DNA of 64,000 nt. Origin: Pseudoalteromonas prydzensis. GTDB taxonomy: Bacteria > Pseudomonadota > Gammaproteobacteria > Enterobacterales > Alteromonadaceae. Positions 1 to 8,285 of this stretch are shown in pieces. The translations under genes were made by a program, and so were the position numbers. Below the pieces are notes generated by a model that saw nothing but the letters and a program-made list of their open reading frames with translations, ran no database searches and was not told the origin of the DNA. The number at the start of each line of letters is the position of its first letter. Within the stretch, counting starts at the first letter, position 1. The stretch is from the NCBI RefSeq assembly GCF_001661495.1, contig NZ_BDDT01000002.1:496001-560000 (forward strand), written 5' to 3'.

Positions 1-1
1 G

Positions 2-616
2 CTGATGATTTTCAGTGATGCCATAACCTCATTATACGGCGCTAACCTTGGTCAGCCGGTCGCAATGCTTGCTTTAGGCACTGGTGCTGTAGGGGCAAGA
101 TTAACAGTACAAGGCGACACTAAATTAATCGGAGGCTGGGGGTTTTCAGTCGATGATTTTGGCGGTGGAGCGCGTTTAGGGTTAAGCGCAGTACAACGCT
201 TGTTAGATGAAATAGATCGCTTTGACCAGCCGCAAAACCCGTTAACAAAACAGTTAAGTGAACAAATTGGCGGTGATCGTGAACATATTTCCGCTTGGCT
301 ACTAAATGCCAAAGCGGTGGACTATGCCCGTTTTAGCCCGCTTATTTTTAGTTTAAAAAATCAATGTCACCTCGCAGATGCGGTACTGGGCGAACATGCA
401 CGCCAAGTAGAGCGATTGATTGAAAAATGCCGTGGCGACAGTCAACTACCAGTCATTATTATCGGTGGCTTAGCAGATGTAACCATAGCGTTATTAAATG
501 AGCATATACAACAGAATTTATCTCCCCGTCGAGGGGATTCGTTAGTTGGGGCGGTGATTTTAGCCACCGACCAAGTTAAAAAATTGACCACAAAAGGATT
601 ACGCGATGAGCCCTGA
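2..616 (+). CDS. BadF/BadG-type amino-sugar kinase (MurNAc/GlcNAc kinase), 3' part
   Basis: This is the C-terminal part of a sugar kinase of the BadF/BadG/BcrA/BcrD ATPase family, the family that holds MurNAc and GlcNAc kinases. The frame is open to the left edge, so the ATG at 5 is internal. Visible features are the near-start [10 protein letters not shown] stretch, the glycine-rich [12 protein letters not shown] phosphate-binding segment and the [17 protein letters not shown] segment typical of the family. The last 11 bases overlap murQ, which implies translational coupling. With MurQ next door, the likely reaction is ATP-dependent phosphorylation of cytoplasmic MurNAc to MurNAc-6-P. It is not AnmK, which belongs to a different fold group. 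Substrate choice (MurNAc against GlcNAc) cannot be settled from sequence. Confidence 0.85.
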   Translation: MMIFSDAITSLYGANLGQPVAMLALGTGAVGARLTVQGDTKLIGGWGFSVDDFGGGARLGLSAVQRLLDEIDRFDQPQNPLTKQLSEQIGGDREHISAWLLNAKAVDYARFSPLIFSLKNQCHLADAVLGEHARQVERLIEKCRGDSQLPVIIIGGLADVTIALLNEHIQQNLSPRRGDSLVGAVILATDQVKKLTTKGLRDEP

Positions 617-1541
617 GTATGTTTTTAACCAGCAGCGCGCGCTTTTAGAAGAACTGAATGGGATTGTCTCAGAAGGACAAAATCTAGATACCCTAGATAT
701 TGATTTACTTGATAGTACTGAGATATTAACGAAAATTAATAATGAAGATCAAAAGGTTGCAGAAGCTGTAAAACTCGTGATCCCGGAAATAGCCAAAGCG
801 GTTGATCATATAGTGACCGCGTTTAAGCAAGGCGGCCGACTCATTTATATTGGTGCAGGTACCAGTGGCCGACTTGGGATCTTAGATGCGGTTGAATGCG
901 CACCGACCTATAGTGTAAGCGATCAACAAGTGATGGGCATTATTGCCGGTGGTGAAACAGCGTTTAAAAAAGCGGTAGAAGGCGCTGAAGATAGCTTAAC
1001 ACTCGGTGTAGAAGATCTTAAGGCAATAAACCTACAAGCAAAAGATGTTGTAGTTGGCATAGCCGCCAGTGGCCGTACGCCCTATGTACGCGCCGCTATT
1101 GATTACGCTAAATCAGTAGGTTGTACCACTGTAGGGGTGACTTGCAACCCAGACTCAGCGGTGATGAAACAGCCTGATATTGGTATTTGCCCGGTAGTAG
1201 GTGCAGAAGCGGTAACCGGTTCAACGCGCATGAAATCAGGCACAGCGCAAAAGTTGGTACTTAATATGCTCAGTACTGCCAGCATGATCCGTACAGGTAA
1301 AGTGTATAAAAACTTGATGGTTGATGTTAACGCAAGCAATGAAAAGTTGCATGCTCGTGCTATTCGTATTGTGATGCAAGCAACCGATTGCACCCATCAA
1401 CAGGGCGTTGAAGCTCTTGCCCAAGCCAAGCAAAGTGCCAAATTAGCTATTTTAATTATCTTAACAGGTAAAGATGCAGCGCAAGCTGAGCAAATGTTAA
1501 ACCAAGCCGATGGCTTTTTACGCAAAGCGGTGGAGCTGTAA
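606..1541 (+). CDS. murQ: N-acetylmuramic acid 6-phosphate etherase
   Basis: MurQ cleaves the D-lactyl ether of MurNAc-6-phosphate in the cytoplasm, giving GlcNAc-6-phosphate and D-lactate. The 311-residue length is normal for the family. The sugar-isomerase (SIS) core is clear: [23 protein letters not shown] near residues 77-100 with the phosphate-binding GTSGR, then [11 protein letters not shown] and [10 protein letters not shown]. The signature [16 protein letters not shown] holds residues typical of the etherase. It starts inside the end of the kinase gene (11-base overlap) and its stop codon directly abuts the start of the NamZ-like gene, so kinase, murQ and namZ are one operon. Confidence 0.97.
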   Translation: MSPEYVFNQQRALLEELNGIVSEGQNLDTLDIDLLDSTEILTKINNEDQKVAEAVKLVIPEIAKAVDHIVTAFKQGGRLIYIGAGTSGRLGILDAVECAPTYSVSDQQVMGIIAGGETAFKKAVEGAEDSLTLGVEDLKAINLQAKDVVVGIAASGRTPYVRAAIDYAKSVGCTTVGVTCNPDSAVMKQPDIGICPVVGAEAVTGSTRMKSGTAQKLVLNMLSTASMIRTGKVYKNLMVDVNASNEKLHARAIRIVMQATDCTHQQGVEALAQAKQSAKLAILIILTGKDAAQAEQMLNQADGFLRKAVEL

Positions 1542-2723
1542 ATGTTGATCAGAATATTGGTTATTTTACAGTGTTTGATGTTGAGCGCCTGTGCTCAGCA
1601 GAGCGCTGAAAAGAGTGCTTCAGTAGAGGCGACAATGACTGTTGGTGCAGTACAGTACCAGCAGTACTTGCCTCAACTTGAGGGTAAGCGAGTTGGCTTA
1701 GTGGTTAATCAAACTTCACAAGTTGATGGCATTCACATTGTTGATTTATTGCGTGATAAAGGCGTAAATGTAACTAAAATATTTGCTCCTGAACATGGCT
1801 TTCGTGGCGATCATGATGCAGGCGCTCATGTAAAAAGTACCGTGGATGCAAAAACGGGTATCGATGTGGTGTCTATTTACGGCAGTAATAAAAAGCCGGA
1901 TGCGGCAGTATTAAGTGAATTAGACGTGATCATTTTTGATATCCAAGATGTTGGCGTGCGCTTTTACACTTATATCAGCTCAATGCATTACATGATGGAA
2001 GCCGCGGCGCAGAACAACCTTGAATTTATCGTACTGGATAGACCAAACCCAAATATTGCCTACGTTGACGGCCCCGTATTAGACTTAAAATTCCAGTCTT
2101 TTGTGGGCATGCATGAAATTCCTGTGCTGCATGGTATGACGGTGGGCGAGCTGGCTAAAATGATTAAGGGCGAAGGTTGGATAGATCAAGCTCAGGCACT
2201 TAGCTTAACGGTTGTGCCAGTAGCTAATTATAGCCGCGATATGACATACAGCTTACCAGTCAAGCCGAGTCCAAATTTACCTAACGATCAATCAATTGCA
2301 CTTTATCCGTCATTATGCTTTTTTGAAGCAACGCCAATAACCATTGGTCGTGGCACAGACTTTCCATTTCAAGTAGTCGGCTATTCACCAACGCCGCTAG
2401 GGGAATTTAGTTTCACCCCTCGTGCGATTAAAGGTGCATCTATGAACCCAAAATTTAAAGGGGTTGCGGTGCAAGGTTTAGATTTACGTGATAGTACAAT
2501 TAAAGGGCTCGATTTAAGCTTATTTATTAGCGCCTACAACACCTTAACAGAGCATCAGCAAACGTTTTTTGAACGAGCAGGTTTTATGGATAAGCTCGCC
2601 GGCACAGACAAACTGCGTTTAGCGATTGAAGCAGGTCAAACAGAGCAGCAAATCAAACAAAGCTGGCAGCCAGACTTAGCCCGTTTTAAACAGCAACGCG
2701 CGCCATATCTGTTATATCAATAA
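1542..2723 (+). CDS. namZ: NamZ-type exo-beta-N-acetylmuramidase lipoprotein (DUF1343)
   Basis: This 393-residue protein belongs to the DUF1343 (YbbC) family, whose Bacillus member NamZ removes terminal MurNAc from peptidoglycan fragments. Signal peptide and lipobox are visible (LMLSAC, acylated Cys17), so it should be a membrane-anchored periplasmic lipoprotein. Family blocks are present: APEHGFRGDHDAGAHV, FDIQDVGVRFYTYISSMHYMMEAA, VLDRPNPN and GRGTDFPFQVVG. The ATG follows the murQ stop with no gap. The expected product, free MurNAc, is the substrate for the transporter, kinase and MurQ steps encoded nearby. The role comes from family knowledge and context. Confidence 0.88.
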   Translation: MLIRILVILQCLMLSACAQQSAEKSASVEATMTVGAVQYQQYLPQLEGKRVGLVVNQTSQVDGIHIVDLLRDKGVNVTKIFAPEHGFRGDHDAGAHVKSTVDAKTGIDVVSIYGSNKKPDAAVLSELDVIIFDIQDVGVRFYTYISSMHYMMEAAAQNNLEFIVLDRPNPNIAYVDGPVLDLKFQSFVGMHEIPVLHGMTVGELAKMIKGEGWIDQAQALSLTVVPVANYSRDMTYSLPVKPSPNLPNDQSIALYPSLCFFEATPITIGRGTDFPFQVVGYSPTPLGEFSFTPRAIKGASMNPKFKGVAVQGLDLRDSTIKGLDLSLFISAYNTLTEHQQTFFERAGFMDKLAGTDKLRLAIEAGQTEQQIKQSWQPDLARFKQQRAPYLLYQ

Positions 2724-2750
2724 GGTTATTGTTAATTCACTGAATTTCAA

Positions 2751-2774
2751 AACGCAGCTTAGGCTGCGTTTTTT
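2751..2774 (+). terminator. Rho-independent terminator of the kinase-murQ-namZ operon
   Basis: Perfect stem AACGCAGC / GCTGCGTT (2751-2758 and 2763-2770) with a TTAG loop, followed by a T run, 27 bases after the namZ-like stop codon. Confidence 0.85.
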
Positions 2775-2850
2775 ATTGCCTTTAAAAAAAGCTAACTGTA
2801 TGGTTTAGTTATATAAACCAAAAGCTATATAAACTTAAAGGAATATCACA

Positions 2851-3375
2851 ATGACAAAAATAGCATGGTATAAAAAGCCTGAAATGATCGTTGCACTGTC
2901 AGCATTGCTCATAAGTGTTGTGACAACAATAATAGGGCTTTACTCCACTATGATTGATCGCTCCTATGCAAGAGCGTCGGTTTGGCCAAGAGTGGAAATT
3001 TATAGAAGCCATTCGCTCGAAAAAGGGTATTTTAGCTATGGCGTTATGAATAACGGTACGGGGCCGGCAATTATTAAATATGCCAAAGTTACTTACAAAG
3101 ATAAACCAGTTAAAAAATGGTCGGACTTTATAGTTGAGACTAGTTTAGTGCAATCCCACATTGGCACACGTATTCTACCAAGCCAAGCGAATGTCAGTGT
3201 GGTTAACATAGCGAATAAAGCTTATGTAGCTGATATGCTGGAAATTGATAAGCAGGTTATTATCGAACTTTGCTATTGCTCTATTTATGATGAATGTTGG
3301 CTTGCAGATAGAAGTAACCAGTCAAAAGAAATCGCAGAGTGTGAGATCAGTGACGAGCAGCGATTTATTCAGTAA
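2851..3375 (+). CDS. Hypothetical membrane-anchored protein
   Basis: I do not recognise this 174-residue protein. One hydrophobic segment at about residues 11-32 (MIVALSALLISVVTTIIGLY) should anchor it in the inner membrane. The rest reads as a beta-rich soluble domain, with a NNGTGPAIIKYA stretch like that of immunoglobulin-like folds and several cysteines near the end (CYCSIYDECW, AEC). The ATG is preceded by AAAGGAATATCACA, an acceptable ribosome site. It stands alone between a terminator and the convergent TonB receptor, so context says little about its role. Confidence 0.7.
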   Translation: MTKIAWYKKPEMIVALSALLISVVTTIIGLYSTMIDRSYARASVWPRVEIYRSHSLEKGYFSYGVMNNGTGPAIIKYAKVTYKDKPVKKWSDFIVETSLVQSHIGTRILPSQANVSVVNIANKAYVADMLEIDKQVIIELCYCSIYDECWLADRSNQSKEIAECEISDEQRFIQ

Positions 3376-3391
3376 TGTTCATTTCTTAAAT

Positions 3392-3413
3392 AAAAAAGGC
3401 CACAAAAGTGGCC
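3392..3413 (-). terminator. Rho-independent terminator of the TonB receptor gene
   Basis: Stem GGCCAC / GTGGCC (3398-3403 and 3408-3413) around AAAA. Read on the minus strand it is followed by six T (3397-3392). It lies about 50 bases beyond the receptor stop and may also stop the convergent hypothetical gene. Confidence 0.8.
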
Positions 3414-3465
3414 TTCCTAGATGGGAAAGTAAGCGCTCATTGAGCACTTGCTTTAATCCATAAGA

Positions 3466-6400
3466 TTAAAACTTAAAGTTTACAGATAGCTGTAAGCTAC
3501 GTGGGTTGTAGTAGCTACGTGCTTCACCAAAGTTTTCATCGCTAACGTACGGGTTATTGTTATACCCTGTTTGGCGATTAAATACGTTGAATAAATCTGC
3601 GCGGAACTGCATTTCGAAATTACCCGTAAGTTTAAAGTCTTGCGTGTAGTTTAAATCTAACTGCCAATGGCTGGCACTACGGCGGCTACCTGCAGGCTCG
3701 CCGTAACGACTCGTACCACTTGAGTAACCGTAGATAGAGCCATCCCATGCTTCCCACGGTTTACCCGATTGGAATACGAAATAAGCACCTACGTTCGCTT
3801 GCCAAGGCACTGTATAGTAACCATATACTTTTAATAGGTGTGGTTTATCACCAGATAGCGTACCGTACTTATTATCCCATGAATAGCGGCCGCGGCCATC
3901 ACCATAGTTTGATGAACCGATAAAAGTATTCGCATCATTGCTTGCAGCGGTATTATCTTGGTCAAAGTTACCATAGTAATGGCTCCACACATATGAAGCG
4001 TTTACATAGCTGTTTTCACCTAAGTATTCAGCTTCAATACTGGCTTCCCAATATTTAGTTTCGCCGCCATCAACTTCAGCAATTACATAAGATGAACCGC
4101 CAATTTCGTCACGAATATCAGCAAGGTTATCTACATATAAGCCTTGATCAGCAATATTCTGTGGTACGCCATCTGCTTCAACACCTGAGTAATCAGTTAG
4201 GCGGGCATCATTGGGCATATCTTCCCAAAAATGGTTGCCTTTACGGTGACGAACGTGAGCACGTAACACTAAGTCACTACCAACGTATTTTGTTGTACCA
4301 AGTGTAAATTCTGTAATACGACGTGGGGTTAAATCATCGGCAAAGACTTTACCCGATGAACCTTGACGAGGCTCTGCGTAAATAACATTACCTTCGGCAT
4401 CGAATTCAACCTCAATTTCAGCTCGGGTATTACGATCCCACGATGCCGCACGTGAAAGTGAGCTCGCTTCAGGGTTATACATAGAAAAGTTTGCAAAGAT
4501 TGAATCTTCTTCAGAGTACGTCCATGTTGCACCTAAGCGCGGTTGGATCATATCTGACCAATCAGTTTGGTACATTTTGTACTTATTGCCAGGAGCCGTT
4601 TCATAACCTGAAATAGTGCCGGATTTTTCGCGTAAGCCTTGGCCATACCAAGTATCGCGGCTAACAAGCACACCAATGTTGTAGGTCCAATCACCGACTT
4701 CAATTGAGTCATTGATTTCAAAGTTGATTGATTCACTTTCTGAGTTGATAGCGGAAACCGCAGTGTTACCACCCACTAAACTCATTTGTTGTACTTTGGC
4801 ACGATAAATAACCGGCGCGCTGCTACCTTCTTCTAAACTTTCATCTAGGCCACCCACATACGAGATACTGCCCCAGCCGTTTGATAGGCGCGATAGGACT
4901 TCCTTACCTTCTTTCCACTCGGCACCAATATGCAATGTGTGGTAAGTATCACCCCAATCAAATTCATGATCTAGGTTGATTTCAAGTGAGTCACGGTAGA
5001 AGTCGATATTATCGTATTGCGAATATGCACCTACACCGCCACCACCTTTCATTTGGCCGTTCTCAGTATAACCGTATTGGTTTATCAGCGGAGTTGCACC
5101 AGCGTTAAATGCGGCGATTTGCGCTGCAGTATAATTATCATCAGCATCAAGTAGGCTCGGTACAGCAAAGTAGCCCATTTGATCTAGGTTTGCTAAATCA
5201 AGTTGGCCTGTTAGTGATGGCACTACAGACAGTGGAGTGTCAGGTATACCCGCCGTTTCAAGCTCAAATTTACTGTATTGGAATGACAGTGTGGTTGCTG
5301 AGCCTAAAATCCATGAACCATCTAATGTGAAAATATCTTGATCGGATGTATCGCCTACAGATACGCTGTCGGTTTCATACGCACCGATTGAGCGTCCTTC
5401 AATGACTTTTTCAGATGTACGCTGTGAAATATTTAATAAAATATCGTCAGTAGGTGCCCAGGTTAATTTACCAAAGTATTCATCACGAACACTTTTGTAA
5501 TTTTTTACAGCGCCGTATGCAGTATCTTTATTTTCACGTGTTACCTCAGGGCGATAATACGAAGTATAAAAGTAAAGCTCATCTTCAATGAGTGGGCCGC
5601 TTAAACTGGCCGTTAGCCAACTTTTATCTTCTTCATATGATTCTTCGCCTTCTTTCGTTGCAACAAATGTTTTCGGTTGTGCTTTGTACTCAACATTGCC
5701 ATGGAATTCGTCAGTACCTGACTTTGACACTGTGTTGATCGATAAACCACCAGAGCGATTGAAGCCAACGGCTTTAGCACCACCACGGTCCATAGTAACA
5801 AACTCAACATCGTGTGTTGATGGCTCTGAGGCTAAGTTACCAAACATCGGTAAAGATACATCCACACCATCAAAACCATAGGAGTTATCAACCCCTGAAC
5901 CACCCGCTGATGGGCCAAGTGTGGCGTTTTGAGAAAGCTCGACACCGGGTACTAGCTTTAATAGGTCACGGTAATCTTGACCAACAGGCACACCTTCAAT
6001 GGCTTTTTTACCAAGCGAGTTACTTAGTGAAGAGTTACCTTGGCGAAACAGTTTACTACCTGTCACCGTGATCACTTCAACATTATCTTTTTTGCCGCTC
6101 AGCGTGACATTTACATTCGATGTTTGCTCTAATAAAACATCCACTGTCATGGTTTGTGTAACGCCATTATTATCAGTGAAAGTAAGCTCGTAAGTGCCAG
6201 GCTTTAGTTGTGGTAAATCATAACTACCATCTTCGCGAGTAACCACGGTACGGGCTTTCGGCATTACGTTACTGCTAGCTGTAATAGTAATACCAGCCAG
6301 AGATTGATTTGCCTGCTCGGTGGCAACTTTACCCTTAATACTCCCGTTTAAATTTGCGAATGCGGGTGCACTGGCTAGTGAGGCAGCTATAAGCGCTGTG

Positions 6401-6486
6401 GTTATTGCAGTTTTAGGAACTCTCAAAGCACGATGTGTGGCCTGCGCTAAAGAGCTAATATTGAAGGTTGGTGCATGTTTTTTCAT
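3466..6486 (-). CDS. TonB-dependent receptor with N-terminal carboxypeptidase-regulatory-like domain
   Basis: This 1006-residue outer-membrane receptor takes up large substrates using TonB energy. A long signal region ends near residue 44 (SLASAPAFA). A carboxypeptidase-D regulatory-like beta-sandwich follows (about 47-130, with the LAGITITASS and YDLPQLKPGTYELTF blocks). Next come a TonB-box-like EVITVTGS near 138, the plug, and a 22-strand-type barrel ending in the aromatic LQLSVNFKF. This architecture is like the Oar group of receptors that handle sugars or peptides in Alteromonadales. It lies between the MurNAc operon and the RpiR regulator, so its ligand may be a muropeptide or a peptidoglycan-derived sugar. 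That link is inferred only from position. Confidence 0.9.
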   Translation of the reverse strand: MKKHAPTFNISSLAQATHRALRVPKTAITTALIAASLASAPAFANLNGSIKGKVATEQANQSLAGITITASSNVMPKARTVVTREDGSYDLPQLKPGTYELTFTDNNGVTQTMTVDVLLEQTSNVNVTLSGKKDNVEVITVTGSKLFRQGNSSLSNSLGKKAIEGVPVGQDYRDLLKLVPGVELSQNATLGPSAGGSGVDNSYGFDGVDVSLPMFGNLASEPSTHDVEFVTMDRGGAKAVGFNRSGGLSINTVSKSGTDEFHGNVEYKAQPKTFVATKEGEESYEEDKSWLTASLSGPLIEDELYFYTSYYRPEVTRENKDTAYGAVKNYKSVRDEYFGKLTWAPTDDILLNISQRTSEKVIEGRSIGAYETDSVSVGDTSDQDIFTLDGSWILGSATTLSFQYSKFELETAGIPDTPLSVVPSLTGQLDLANLDQMGYFAVPSLLDADDNYTAAQIAAFNAGATPLINQYGYTENGQMKGGGGVGAYSQYDNIDFYRDSLEINLDHEFDWGDTYHTLHIGAEWKEGKEVLSRLSNGWGSISYVGGLDESLEEGSSAPVIYRAKVQQMSLVGGNTAVSAINSESESINFEINDSIEVGDWTYNIGVLVSRDTWYGQGLREKSGTISGYETAPGNKYKMYQTDWSDMIQPRLGATWTYSEEDSIFANFSMYNPEASSLSRAASWDRNTRAEIEVEFDAEGNVIYAEPRQGSSGKVFADDLTPRRITEFTLGTTKYVGSDLVLRAHVRHRKGNHFWEDMPNDARLTDYSGVEADGVPQNIADQGLYVDNLADIRDEIGGSSYVIAEVDGGETKYWEASIEAEYLGENSYVNASYVWSHYYGNFDQDNTAASNDANTFIGSSNYGDGRGRYSWDNKYGTLSGDKPHLLKVYGYYTVPWQANVGAYFVFQSGKPWEAWDGSIYGYSSGTSRYGEPAGSRRSASHWQLDLNYTQDFKLTGNFEMQFRADLFNVFNRQTGYNNNPYVSDENFGEARSYYNPRSLQLSVNFKF

Positions 6487-6967
6487 TGTTTCCCCGTCCT
6501 TTTATTATAATTTGTCTATCGCTCCGGACTAATTATCCACTCTAGAGTCATAAACTTGTTGCCAATATATTAAACAGCTGTTGCAGAGAATGGTCAAGAA
6601 TATTTTTTTCTAACAATTGGTTGCTATAGAAATAAAATATATAAAAACAGTTGGGGTGATGTTCTTTTAGCTCGCTATTATTTTCAATACATCACGTTTT
6701 GGTGCAATAGAATTAATTTAAGTTGTTGTTTTAAAGTTATAATTTATCTTTTTATGGTTTTTGGAATATATGAGTACAGTATTTTTAATAGTTTGAATTT
6801 AAATCAAAGTAGGTGTTTTTATAGGGACTAATAAATTACATTGAAATCTTTATTGTTAAAATAATTTATATTTTTGGCGTGACTGGTTTGTATAATAAAG
6901 AAAGCGGGGGAATATTTACAGAGAAAAACCAAACAGGGATGAGTTATACCTGTTTGGTTGTTTACGT
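6487..6967. other. Regulatory gap between TonB receptor and rpiR
   Basis: An AT-rich 480-base gap without a supported gene. It holds the receptor's leader, two perfect 10-base palindromes (ACTCTAGAGT at 6539-6548 and AACAGCTGTT at 6573-6582), one TTGGAATATA copy at 6771-6780, and the rpiR terminator at the far end. Confidence 0.6.
6922..6959 (-). terminator. Rho-independent terminator of rpiR
   Basis: Perfect 11-base stem AACCAAACAGG (6927-6937) / CCTGTTTGGTT (6949-6959). On the minus strand it runs into TTTTTC just after the rpiR stop codon. Confidence 0.85.
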
Positions 6968-7813
6968 TTAGTGGTTTCTGAACTCTCCAACCACATCATT
7001 TGAATGTTCTAATAACTTACGACCTTGGCGGCTTGACTGCGTTAGGGCGATAAATAGAATGTCAATTACAAAATCTTGCGCGGTACGGGCAAGAATTGAT
7101 GATAACCTTACTGACTCTTCTTCTGCCACAGAATACAGCCTTACATTGGCTTGATCAGCAACAGGGCTACTACCAAATTTAGTAACAGAGATCACATAAC
7201 TGTCGTTCTTTTTAGCTTGTTTTACTACTTCAGCAATTTCTCTGGTGACACCTGACTCACTGATCGCAATGACTAAATCGCCTTTGGCAAAGGTAGATAC
7301 ATACGCTAGTTGCGCATGACCATCGGGTTCAGCAATCGCAGGCATGCCTAGTTTTTGCAGTTTATAAGAGAAGTCTTTAGCTACAAGAGCTGAGCCCCCT
7401 AAACCACAAATCAAAATTCGCTTGGCTGACTTTAGCAAACTGACGGCTTGCTCGATTGCCGCTGCTTCATTGAGATTTTTTGTTTCAGTCAGCACGGCCA
7501 GCTTACTACTGAGTAGTTTTTCAGCAATTTGCTCTAAAGAATCGTTTAACGTAATTTTTCCGTGTAGCTTTGGTTCTGACGTTTCATCATTGAGCGCATC
7601 AATAACAGCCAGCTTAAAAGCAGGAAAACCTTTATAACCCAGCTTTTGCGAAAATTTCACAACACTCGACTGGCTTACACCCACCACTTTAGCCAGTTCT
7701 ACTGATGAGAGGTTACGAATAGCGTTAGCTGAGTTCAAGGTGAAATCGGCTAGTTTGGCTTCGCTGCTCGATAGAGACTGACGTAAGGCTTTAATTTTTA
7801 CAAATGTAGACAT
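6968..7813 (-). CDS. MurR/RpiR-family transcriptional regulator
   Basis: This 281-residue regulator has the two RpiR-family parts. An N-terminal helix-turn-helix covers about residues 1-77, with the block LAKVVGVSQSSVVKFSQKLGYKGF. A SIS sugar-phosphate-binding domain covers about 125-255 (ILICGLGGSALVAKDFSYKL, then VIAISESGVTREI). Family members sense phosphosugars; in MurNAc loci the effector is MurNAc-6-phosphate. It is transcribed away from the amidase/hydrolase gene at 8286 and sits between it and the TonB receptor, so control of both is likely. Repeated TTGGAATA words in both flanking gaps are candidate binding sites. The gene symbol is left blank because MurR identity rests on context. 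Confidence 0.9.
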   Translation of the reverse strand: MSTFVKIKALRQSLSSSEAKLADFTLNSANAIRNLSSVELAKVVGVSQSSVVKFSQKLGYKGFPAFKLAVIDALNDETSEPKLHGKITLNDSLEQIAEKLLSSKLAVLTETKNLNEAAAIEQAVSLLKSAKRILICGLGGSALVAKDFSYKLQKLGMPAIAEPDGHAQLAYVSTFAKGDLVIAISESGVTREIAEVVKQAKKNDSYVISVTKFGSSPVADQANVRLYSVAEEESVRLSSILARTAQDFVIDILFIALTQSSRQGRKLLEHSNDVVGEFRNH

Positions 7814-8285
7814 ACTACTCGCTTATTTTTATATTTGGCGTATTTATAGCATTAATCGAAATAAATTTGTACTCAATTTGGGTTCAGTGTAACTGTCTTT
7901 GCTATACTCTTATGCCTATGCGTACAAAACAAATAAATTATTCGTAATGAACGATATTATGTTTTGGAATATTCTTCAAGAATAATTGGAATAATATAAT
8001 TTTAATTAACTAAATTTACAACAATCAATGCCACTAAGTAATAGATTTGTCTTAGGGTAGTGAATTAGCTATGTGCCAGTTAGATATAAAATATCCTTTT
8101 GCTTTCCTTTATCGTAAATAAATTATTTACAAACCATTTCACTATGATAATGTTTAAACTACATTTTGTTGCGCATACTAAAATGGCAACACTACGACTA
8201 TATTTATCTGCTTAATGTAATGCACTTATCACTTTAGTGATCCTCTTGTTGGTGTTTACGCTAAGCAATCTGTAATGAGAAGGTT
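7814..8285. other. Divergent regulatory region between rpiR and the amidase/hydrolase gene
   Basis: A 472-base AT-rich divergent promoter region without a gene. It contains the inverted repeat at 7970-7984 framed by direct TTGGAATA repeats (listed separately) and a further inverted repeat ATCACT-TT-AGTGAT at 8228-8241, 44 bases before the hydrolase start codon. Confidence 0.6.
7964..7993. promoter_or_regulatory. Candidate RpiR-type operator
   Basis: A 7-base inverted repeat TATTCTT-C-AAGAATA (7970-7984) is framed by two direct copies of TTGGAATA (7964-7971 and 7986-7993) spaced 22 bases apart, about two helical turns. The position in the divergent gap next to the regulator gene suggests an operator. 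No binding motif for this regulator is known to me, so the role is inferred. Confidence 0.4.

Noticed and set aside
5..616. Kinase read as a complete short gene starting at ATG 5, or as AnmK
   Set aside because: The frame is open to the window edge and the first residues match mid-protein family blocks; motifs are BadF-type, not AnmK.
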